From Rhodobiaceae bacterium UBA7378 (GTDB taxonomy: Bacteria > Pseudomonadota > Alphaproteobacteria > RS24), in NCBI GenBank assembly GCA_002469805.1, contig DKNW01000142.1:1-11785 (forward strand): a stretch of DNA of 11,785 nucleotides, read 5' to 3'. Below, piece by piece: positions 6,122 through 11,785 of this stretch. The position numbers were made by a program, and so were the translations under genes. The notes under the pieces are model-generated. The model made no database searches. It was not told the DNA's origin and saw only the letters and a program-made list of their open reading frames with translations. How positions within the stretch are numbered: position 1 is the stretch's first letter; every line of letters begins with the position of its first letter.

Positions 6122-8038
6122 TTAGGTGCCCTGCGGTTCGGGGTCGCCAAGCTGACCACCGGCACCGCCGACTTTCGGGAATGGCGAAGCTGGCCCGCCA
6201 GCACTTGGGGTATTATCCGTCTCGTCACGCTGGGGTGTTTTGCCGTTCAGCAAATCTGAAATCTCATCACCCGAAAGTGTTTCAAATTCCAACAACCCCT
6301 TGGCTATCGTGTGCAGATCATCCATTTTATCTTCGCAAATCGATTTAGCTTGATCGTAACCTTCTTCGACCAGACGACGGATTTCCACATCAATTTTACG
6401 TTGGGTTTCTTCCGACATATTTTGCTGGCGCGCAACCGAATGACCGAGAAATACTTCCTGCTCATTTTCACCATAGGCAAGCGGACCCATTTCTTCGCTC
6501 ATGCCATACTGGGTTACCATGGCCTTCGCCATATTAGTCGCCATTTGTATATCGGAGGACGCACCTGACGTTACTTTTTCATGGCCGAAAATTAGCTCTT
6601 CCGCGATGCGGCCCCCCATGGCAACAGCCAGATCGGCTTTCATCTTGCCGCGCGTTACCGACAATTGATCCCGCTCAGGCAAGCGCATCACCATACCCAG
6701 CGCCCGACCACGCGGAATAATCGTGGCTTTATGCACAGGGTCTGAGGCTTCCATATTCATGGCAACCAGCGCATGCCCGCCTTCGTGATAGGCCGTGAGA
6801 CGCTTTTCTTCTTCCGTCATCACCATTGAGCGGCGTTCGGCCCCCATCATGACTTTGTCTTTGGCGTCTTCAAACTCCTGCATCGACACCAGACGCTTGG
6901 CCCGTCGTGCGGCGAGCAAGGCAGCTTCGTTCACCAGATTGGCAAGGTCAGCGCCCGAAAAGCCAGGCGTGCCGCGCGCAATCGTACGCGCTTCAACGTC
7001 TGACGCCAGCGGCGTTTTTTTCATGTGCACTTTGAGAATTTTCTCGCGGCCGATTATATCTGGATTTGGCACAACCACCTGGCGGTCAAACCGTCCCGGC
7101 CGCAACAGTGCCGGATCCAGAACGTCTGGCCGGTTGGTTGCCGCGATGAGAATAATGCTTTCATTGGCTTCAAAACCATCCATCTCGACGAGCAATTGGT
7201 TCAGGGTCTGCTCGCGCTCATCGTTACCGCCGCCAAGACCGGCCCCACGATGGCGACCGACAGCGTCAATTTCGTCGATGAAAATAATGCATGGCGCGTT
7301 GGTTTTCGCCTGCTCGAACATGTCACGCACGCGGCTCGCACCGACGCCGACAAACATTTCAACAAAGTCTGAGCCGGAGATCGAAAAGAACGGTACATTG
7401 GCTTCACCAGCAATAGCGCGGGCCAGCAGCGTTTTACCGGTACCGGGAGGGCCAACCAACAGGGCGCCCTTAGGGATACGCCCACCAAGACGCTGAAATT
7501 TGCCTGGATCCTTCAAAAATTCAACAATTTCGAGCAAATCATCTTTGGCTTCATCAATGCCAGCAACATCATCAAACGTGACGCGGCCATGGGCTTCGGT
7601 CAGCAGCTTAGCTTTGGACTTACCAAAGCCCATCGCGCCGCGACCACCACCTTGCATTTGACGCATAAAAAATACCCATACGCCGATCAGCAACAGCATC
7701 GGGAACCATGAGATGAGCACACCAAGCAATGTCGGCGAACCAGAGCGGTCAGGGCGCGCAGTAATTGCAACACCGCGCTCTTGCAAGCGCTGAACCAATT
7801 GCGGATCATTAGGTGGCGCAAATGTCGTGAACGACGATCCGTCCGAGTAATGGCCGTTAATGGCGTCGCCCTCAATGGTGACATCGGCAATGTTTCCAGC
7901 GTCAACTTGCGCCGTAAACTGGGAAAAATTAATCTCGTTACTGGTGGCGTTGCTGCGTGGACCCTGAAAAATATTGAACAAGGTGAACAACATCAGGGCT
8001 ACAACCACCCAGACCGCAAAGTTTCTCATTCCGCTCAC
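6122..8038 (-). CDS. ftsH: ATP-dependent zinc metalloprotease FtsH
   Basis: Membrane-anchored hexameric AAA+ protease that degrades misassembled membrane proteins and regulatory cytosolic proteins. The 638-residue product has helix 1 (about 5-24), a periplasmic domain (about 25-104) and helix 2 (about 105-125). The ATPase follows, with Walker A GPPGTGKT (196-203), pore motif FVG (229-231), Walker B IIFIDE (D255, E256) and second region of homology ending in GRFDR with arginine fingers R316 and R319. The M41 peptidase has HEGGH (418-422) and third zinc ligand D496 (SGASSD). A Gly/Pro-rich tail ends the protein. The start is either GTG at 8038, favoured by AAAGG about 9 nt upstream, or ATG at 8029, nearer the usual MRNFAVW opening. 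It lies 68 nt after tilS and 17 nt before folP. A TATATT in the upstream gap is too weakly supported to call a promoter. Confidence 0.98.
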   Translation of the reverse strand: MSGMRNFAVWVVVALMLFTLFNIFQGPRSNATSNEINFSQFTAQVDAGNIADVTIEGDAINGHYSDGSSFTTFAPPNDPQLVQRLQERGVAITARPDRSGSPTLLGVLISWFPMLLLIGVWVFFMRQMQGGGRGAMGFGKSKAKLLTEAHGRVTFDDVAGIDEAKDDLLEIVEFLKDPGKFQRLGGRIPKGALLVGPPGTGKTLLARAIAGEANVPFFSISGSDFVEMFVGVGASRVRDMFEQAKTNAPCIIFIDEIDAVGRHRGAGLGGGNDEREQTLNQLLVEMDGFEANESIILIAATNRPDVLDPALLRPGRFDRQVVVPNPDIIGREKILKVHMKKTPLASDVEARTIARGTPGFSGADLANLVNEAALLAARRAKRLVSMQEFEDAKDKVMMGAERRSMVMTEEEKRLTAYHEGGHALVAMNMEASDPVHKATIIPRGRALGMVMRLPERDQLSVTRGKMKADLAVAMGGRIAEELIFGHEKVTSGASSDIQMATNMAKAMVTQYGMSEEMGPLAYGENEQEVFLGHSVARQQNMSEETQRKIDVEIRRLVEEGYDQAKSICEDKMDDLHTIAKGLLEFETLSGDEISDLLNGKTPQRDETDNTPSAGGPASPFPKVGGAGGQLGDPEPQGT

Positions 8039-8106
8039 GATTTTTACCTTTCTTGCATCAAAGATGCGCCAATCTATGGAAATAATATAGGCAGGACACC
8101 ATCACA

Positions 8107-9435
8107 TTACCAGCCTGCCATGGCTTGCATGTCACGCAGATAGGGTCGTTTAGGTTGCCATGGTGTCATTTTAACCCGATTTTGTGGGCTTAAAATCGGG
8201 CAATCTCGCACCCCATGCGCGTCAAAAATCGCTGGTAAAACATAGAGATAACACGTAGGCACCCCTTTTGGTAGCTGGACACCAGCCTGTTTTATCTGGC
8301 GTAAACCTGCCGCACCAAGGGACGCGGCAAAAAGACCCGATTTAACCTTTTTACCGGACGCAATTTTGATCGAAAAACGCCGATCCCAGATGACTGGCTT
8401 GCCGGATAATGGCATCCGCGCCTGCGCGGTCACCGCAGCGGCTTCGCGCCCGACCATTACATCGCCACTGCGCCAACGGACAATGCATCCGCCGAGTGTT
8501 TGAGCGCCGTGCGGTTGCGCGGCGATCGCGGCCACAAGATAGCCGACGCTGTGCTCAGCGGGCGCAAATCTAACCGGTCCCATGCGGCTCATAATATGGC
8601 GCAAAATGCGGACTTGCAGAACCATCGACTGGTCCATAAACGCCGTCTTGTCGAGGCGATAAAATCCGCAAAAATGATAACCAGCATGCGCAGTTAGCCA
8701 TGTTGTTGCTTGCGCTTCCAGGTGATCGCGTGTCTCTCGCATGGCTGCTGCCGCACGCGATAGCGCCGCCGGGGTCAGGCCCAATTCGCTCAGCATATCG
8801 GCGGCTTTACGTAGGCGTACCCTTTCGAATTGCACATCTTCATTGCTCGGATCATCGATCCAGCCAAGTTTTGCCCGCGCCACAATGCGGGCCAGTAAAG
8901 CCGGGTCCGTGTCCAGAAATGGCCTTATAATTTCAAGCGGTCCAGCTTCAGTTTCCAGCGATTGAACCGCCGCCATGCCCGATAACCCGTCGATACCGCT
9001 GCCACGCGCAAGACGCATCAAAACAGTTTCGGCTTGGTCATGGCGATGATGCGCGACAATCAGGGCTGGAATTTTCTGCGCCTGACACCAATTTGCCATT
9101 AACCGGTAGCGCAGGTCACGGGCCGACTGTTGTATGCCGCTATCGCCCAGCGATGCAGTGTTGCGCAATATTTTGTGCTGCAGGCCAAGCTGCTTGCAAG
9201 TATCAGCGACAAAGCGCACTTCGCGGCGTGCGTCTTTGCGCAACCCATGGTCAACGCTGACCACATGGAAATCTGGGGCATTGGCTTTCTTCAAACACGC
9301 TGCGGCAAGCGCTACCAAAGCCATAGAATCGCGCCCTCCAGACACTGCCAAAGCATACCGGCGATGCGGGCTGAGCTGTTTCAGCGCGGCCAGAAAGCGC
9401 GACGCAGTGGTTGGCGGCTTTGCCTCAGGACGCAC
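8107..9435 (-). CDS. tilS: tRNA(Ile)-lysidine synthetase
   Basis: Attaches lysine to C34 of the CAU-anticodon isoleucine tRNA using ATP, which switches it from Met to Ile decoding; essential and cytoplasmic. The N-terminal PP-loop ATPase motif SGGRDS lies at residues 32-37 from the chosen start. VDHGLR, AHHRHDQAETVLMRL and ARGSGIDGLSGM follow, all standard for TilS. The family usually has DDQ where this protein has HDQ, which is a conservative-looking local change. The long C-terminal half carries the divergent TilS substrate-binding region. The start is uncertain. GTG at 9435 gives 442 residues, overlaps the cpoB stop by 11 nt and leaves the usual distance to SGGxDS. An ATG at 9522 would overlap cpoB by about 98 nt and has no ribosome site. 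The cpoB-tilS overlap suggests translational coupling. Confidence 0.93.
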   Translation of the reverse strand: MRPEAKPPTTASRFLAALKQLSPHRRYALAVSGGRDSMALVALAAACLKKANAPDFHVVSVDHGLRKDARREVRFVADTCKQLGLQHKILRNTASLGDSGIQQSARDLRYRLMANWCQAQKIPALIVAHHRHDQAETVLMRLARGSGIDGLSGMAAVQSLETEAGPLEIIRPFLDTDPALLARIVARAKLGWIDDPSNEDVQFERVRLRKAADMLSELGLTPAALSRAAAAMRETRDHLEAQATTWLTAHAGYHFCGFYRLDKTAFMDQSMVLQVRILRHIMSRMGPVRFAPAEHSVGYLVAAIAAQPHGAQTLGGCIVRWRSGDVMVGREAAAVTAQARMPLSGKPVIWDRRFSIKIASGKKVKSGLFAASLGAAGLRQIKQAGVQLPKGVPTCYLYVLPAIFDAHGVRDCPILSPQNRVKMTPWQPKRPYLRDMQAMAGW

Positions 9436-10669
9436 AGCCGGCTCGGGTTTTTTCGATCTGTACGCGCTTGACGATAGCCTGCGGTGCCTGCGGAAACTTG
9501 GCGGCAAGCTCTTTAAAGGCATCGCAGCCGGTTTTCTTTTCGCCCATTGCAGCCAGCGTCATGCCCAATTTAAGGAGGCTGTCGGGCGCTTTCGAACTTT
9601 GCTGATAAGTTGTGTAGCCGGCCAGAAATGCCTCAGCAGCTTGCTTGAACTGACGCCGAACATAAAATGTTTCGCCCAACCAATATTGGGCATTTCCGGC
9701 AAGCTTATGGGCCGGAAAGCGGGTCAACATTTGTTCAAAATCATTCTGGGCTAACCCATAAGCGCCTGAACGCAAATCAGCCAGCGCCCGATCATACAGC
9801 TTTTTAGGATCGTTGATCACCGGCCGCATCGCAGCTTGCGGGATCGCGTTTTGGGTTGGCATATCGCCCTCCCCGATCAGCGCAATGCCTGCCGCCCCGT
9901 CAGTTACGGGCGCATCGAGTGTTTCGACAGGCGATGCCATACGCACCTGACCCAGAACTTCTGGCTCAATGGATGGCATGGCCTCTGGGTCGCGCGCCGC
10001 GCGGCCAATATTGCCTTCAATTTGCTGAAAGCGGAATTCATTGTCCTGACGCACGGTTTCAACCTGTTGGGCCAGCGTTTCCAGAGATTTGACAAGGGTC
10101 GCTGTCTGCCCACTCAAAAGACGCAAATTTTCTTCGATTGTTCCGAGTCGCAAACGAACCGTCGCCGCTTGTGCCGGATCGGCAAAAAGGTCAACAGCAT
10201 CAGATCCAACCGGTGCTTTGACATCCGACACACCATTTTCGCTGCGGGGCTGAATACCCAAATCGGCAATTTGCAACGCCATTTCCTCCAGCCGCTGATC
10301 AATAGCCCGCAGGCGGGTCATTTGCTGGCGCATCGACAGCGTGCGGCTAGCCGTTATCTTTTGTTCTAATTCGGCGATTTTCGTTTCCAAAATAGCGATG
10401 CGGCGCGCCTCACCTGCATCGGCCCCCGCCAGCGCGTTGGACGTGCCGGCAGTGGTAATGGTGGCGACCCCCTGAAACGGATTTAAGGCAGACGCAGCCC
10501 CAGAAGACGATGCGCTGGAAGAAGGGGCCGGCACCAGCGGTGCCAGCGGCACTTCAACAACAGGCACTTGAGCCGAAGGAACTTCTTGAGCGGCGGCAGT
10601 GCCCATCAGCCCGAGCGAAAAACCTGTCAGCGCCAGCGAAAAGCTTTTCAAACACATAAATGTCTTCAT
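9425..10669 (-). CDS. cpoB: Tol-Pal system coordinator CpoB (YbgF), periplasmic TPR protein
   Basis: Periplasmic partner of TolA that links peptidoglycan synthesis with outer-membrane constriction at division. From the chosen start the protein has 414 residues. A Sec signal peptide ends in GTAAA, with likely cleavage after A27. A low-complexity Pro/Ser/Ala linker follows (about 28-65). Two segments have strong coiled-coil character (about 88-138 and 168-222), then comes another flexible linker, and three TPR-like repeats with the YbgF signature end the protein (about 289-398, starting KLYDRALADLRSGAYGLA). The ATG at 10669 has GGTGAG 4 nt upstream; an ATG four codons earlier (10681) is possible. 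It is larger than the E. coli protein (about 260 residues), mainly through the linker and second coiled coil. It follows pal by about 90 nt, with a terminator-like hairpin between, and overlaps tilS. Confidence 0.94.
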   Translation of the reverse strand: MKTFMCLKSFSLALTGFSLGLMGTAAAQEVPSAQVPVVEVPLAPLVPAPSSSASSSGAASALNPFQGVATITTAGTSNALAGADAGEARRIAILETKIAELEQKITASRTLSMRQQMTRLRAIDQRLEEMALQIADLGIQPRSENGVSDVKAPVGSDAVDLFADPAQAATVRLRLGTIEENLRLLSGQTATLVKSLETLAQQVETVRQDNEFRFQQIEGNIGRAARDPEAMPSIEPEVLGQVRMASPVETLDAPVTDGAAGIALIGEGDMPTQNAIPQAAMRPVINDPKKLYDRALADLRSGAYGLAQNDFEQMLTRFPAHKLAGNAQYWLGETFYVRRQFKQAAEAFLAGYTTYQQSSKAPDSLLKLGMTLAAMGEKKTGCDAFKELAAKFPQAPQAIVKRVQIEKTRAGCAS

Positions 10670-10705
10670 CAATCTCACCATGCACCCAAAGCTGGCAAAA
10701 ATAGG

Positions 10706-10739
10706 GCAAAAAGCAAAGGGCGCCTAAATAGACGCCCTT
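10706..10739 (-). terminator. Terminator or attenuator between pal and cpoB
   Basis: On the minus strand AAGGGCGTC (10739-10731) pairs with GGCGCCCTT (10724-10716), nine pairs including one G-U, around a six-base TATTTA loop. The stem is followed by TGC and then TTTTT. This is a good rho-independent terminator shape, weakened by the GC interruption of the T run. Lying inside the tol-pal-cpoB unit, it would more likely lower read-through into cpoB, tilS and ftsH than stop it fully, or mark the 3' end of an abundant pal mRNA. Confidence 0.62.
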
Positions 10740-10759
10740 CACACAATAACTCTTCCGGT

Positions 10760-11257
10760 TTAGCGGATGGTTGACACCGAACGGCGATTTTTCGACCAAC
10801 AGCTTTCTTCGGAACACAGCGATACAGGACGCTCTTTACCAAATGATATTGTCTGCAAGCGATCTGCATTCACACCCTGACTAATCAGGAAGTCACGGAC
10901 AGCATTGGCGCGGCGTGCACCCAACGCCAAGTTATATTCGCGTGTACCGCGCTCGTCGGCATGGCCTTCGATTGTTAGGCTAATGCCGGCATTTTGCTTC
11001 AGCCAGTCAGCCTGGCGAACCAGCGTGCCGCGTGCAGATGCGTCAAGCACGGAACGGTCGGTTGAGAAGAAAACGCGATCACCAACATTCTCAACCAAGT
11101 ATTTAGCAGAAACTGAGCTTCCTTGGTCGGAACCCGATGATGAGGATGAATAGCCCGAACCAGAAACGTCCCGGGTTGGCGCGGAGCACGCTGCAAGAAT
11201 AATGGCGACGACGCCAAATGCCGCGAGTCTTTTTATAGGTGAATACTTAGTCATCAT
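10760..11257 (-). CDS. pal: Peptidoglycan-associated lipoprotein Pal
   Basis: Outer-membrane lipoprotein that binds peptidoglycan through an OmpA-like domain and TolB/TolA through the Tol system, pulling the outer membrane inward at division. The 165-residue precursor has a lipoprotein signal peptide ending in the lipobox LAAC, so C24 is the lipidated residue. A Ser/Gly-rich linker (about 31-50) precedes the OmpA domain (about 52-165), which has TIEGHADERGTREYNLALG (95-113) and ARRANAVRDFL. D101 and R116 are the expected diaminopimelate-binding residues. Two further cysteines, C148 and C153, lie near the C-terminus (SLCSEESCW) and could form a disulfide; I recall similar forms in other alphaproteobacterial Pal proteins. 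The ATG at 11257 follows AAGGA by 5 nt; a second ATG is directly adjacent. It lies 194 nt after tolB, with its own candidate promoter. Confidence 0.97.
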   Translation of the reverse strand: MMTKYSPIKRLAAFGVVAIILAACSAPTRDVSGSGYSSSSSGSDQGSSVSAKYLVENVGDRVFFSTDRSVLDASARGTLVRQADWLKQNAGISLTIEGHADERGTREYNLALGARRANAVRDFLISQGVNADRLQTISFGKERPVSLCSEESCWSKNRRSVSTIR

Positions 11258-11306
11258 AGGCTTCCTTCCGAATCAACCGATATGAAGTTTTACATAAGTG
11301 CTTTGT

Positions 11307-11326
11307 CTTCTAGCTATAACTTCTAG
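11307..11326. repeat. Direct repeat CTTCTAG overlapping the pal -10 region
   Basis: CTTCTAG occurs at 11307-11313 and again at 11320-11326, a 13-bp period. The two copies flank the -10 element of the candidate pal promoter. This spacing could serve a regulator, but with only two 7-bp copies in AT-rich DNA, chance is a reasonable explanation. Confidence 0.3.
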
Positions 11327-11341
11327 ATTGTCTACTAACAA
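11313..11341 (-). promoter_or_regulatory. Candidate sigma-70 promoter of pal
   Basis: In the AT-rich tolB-pal gap the minus strand has TTGTTA (11341-11336), a 17-nt spacer and TATAGC (11318-11313), each four of six to consensus. The predicted start is near 11306, leaving a leader of about 50 nt before the pal ATG. A separate pal promoter would let this abundant lipoprotein be made in excess over the upstream tol genes. The surrounding 11280-11400 stretch is distinctly richer in A and T than the genes on either side. Confidence 0.4.
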
Positions 11342-11413
11342 AATAAATACGTCAGTTTTGTTAAACCAAAACCAAGAAGAAATGTAAACCTGCAAACGAA
11401 AACGCGTCCAACG

Positions 11414-11465
11414 CCGGCGTGCTATAATCGCCGGGCTTAACGCTGATTATTTTAGCGTATCAGCG
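11414..11465 (-). other. Two tandem hairpins at the 3' end of tolB
   Basis: CGCTGAT (11465-11459) pairs with ATCAGCG (11447-11441) around an 11-nt loop that contains the tolB stop codon. A second hairpin, CCGGCG (11434-11429) with CGCCGG (11419-11414) and a 9-nt loop, follows directly. Neither has an adjacent T tract on the minus strand, so they are more likely an mRNA-stabilising or processing structure than an efficient terminator. Confidence 0.4.
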
Positions 11466-11785
11466 GCGACCACGCTGGGTCAGATGCCCAACCATCAACA
11501 GCAACAGGCTGCTCATTATATCCCGTCACATCGACCGTCCACAGCTTCGGCCCACCATCGGCGCCTTTGCTTTCGCGGAAAAAGGCCAAAACCCTGCCAT
11601 TTGGCGACCATGCCGGCCCCTCATTGTGAAACCCTTCGGTCAAAATGCGCTCGCCACTGCCATCAGTCTTCATAATGCCAATCAGGAAGCGACCCTTATA
11701 GGTTTTGGTGAACGCGATGAGATCGCCGCGCGGCGACCAGACAGGCGTTGCGTAGCGCCCTTCGCCATAGCTGATGCGGCGCACA
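11452..11785 (-). CDS. tolB: Tol-Pal system protein TolB, C-terminal end only
   Basis: Periplasmic six-bladed beta-propeller that exchanges between Pal and the TolA/OmpA network. Only the last 110 codons are in the window; the gene continues past the right edge, and the GTG at 11784 is an internal Val, not a start. The repeats typical of the propeller blades are clear: ISYGEGRYATPVWSPRGDLI, then GSGERILTEGFHNEGPAWSP, then the final blade ending WASDPAWSPLIR before TAA. These are the usual TolB C-terminal sequences, and the adjacent pal and cpoB confirm the assignment. Confidence 0.95.
   Translation of the reverse strand, partial: VRRISYGEGRYATPVWSPRGDLIAFTKTYKGRFLIGIMKTDGSGERILTEGFHNEGPAWSPNGRVLAFFRESKGADGGPKLWTVDVTGYNEQPVAVDGWASDPAWSPLIR

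Noticed and set aside
6795..7496. Open frame of 233 codons on the plus strand
   Set aside because: Antisense to the ATPase domain of ftsH; composition is that of a reverse-complement shadow.
8039..8106. TATATT and a GCATC-TTT-GATGC hairpin before ftsH
   Set aside because: No acceptable -35 at 16-18 nt and no clear heat-shock sigma element; the hairpin has only five pairs.
1..11785. CRISPR array, tRNA genes, insertion sequences or phage genes
   Set aside because: No regularly spaced repeats, tRNA-like cloverleaf, transposase, integrase or terminal inverted repeats were seen; all substantial coding space is taken by core genes.

Overview
The window reads as a compact core-genome segment of an alphaproteobacterium. 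All supported genes lie on the minus strand, so transcription runs from high to low coordinates. Three things point to Alphaproteobacteria: the order tolB-pal-cpoB-tilS-ftsH-folP-glmM-thiD, the alphaproteobacterial form of SerC next to SerA, and a two-hairpin leader before serC that looks like the alphaproteobacterial serC RNA motif. Genus and species cannot be named from the sequence. No tRNA, rRNA, CRISPR array, insertion sequence or integrase was seen.

Layout in the direction of transcription. The window opens inside the 3' end of tolB (11785-11452). An AT-rich gap with a candidate promoter leads to pal, then a terminator-like hairpin, then cpoB. These are the outer-membrane/peptidoglycan (Tol-Pal) part. 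cpoB overlaps tilS (tRNA-Ile lysidine synthetase), followed by ftsH (membrane AAA+ protease), folP (dihydropteroate synthase), glmM (phosphoglucosamine mutase) and thiD (HMP/HMP-P kinase). Short gaps from tilS to thiD suggest one transcription unit covering tRNA modification, protein quality control, folate, cell-wall precursor and thiamine functions. A gap of about 220 bp after thiD holds what may be the last codons of a lost hydrolase gene. Next come an unrecognised four-helix membrane protein and a candidate terminator. The serC-serA operon for serine synthesis follows, with its own promoter and leader; serA is cut by the window edge.

The most notable observation is that the chromosomal folP is not of the ordinary FolP type. 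Along its whole length it carries the sequence signatures of the mobile sulfonamide-resistance enzymes Sul1 and Sul2, including the two-residue expansion and extra phenylalanine in the pABA-site loop, and it sits directly upstream of glmM. It looks like a native relative of the pool from which sul genes were mobilised. Relatedness of sul genes to alphaproteobacterial folP is already known in outline, so the novelty lies in this particular lineage. Nothing here looks like a wholly new multi-gene system.
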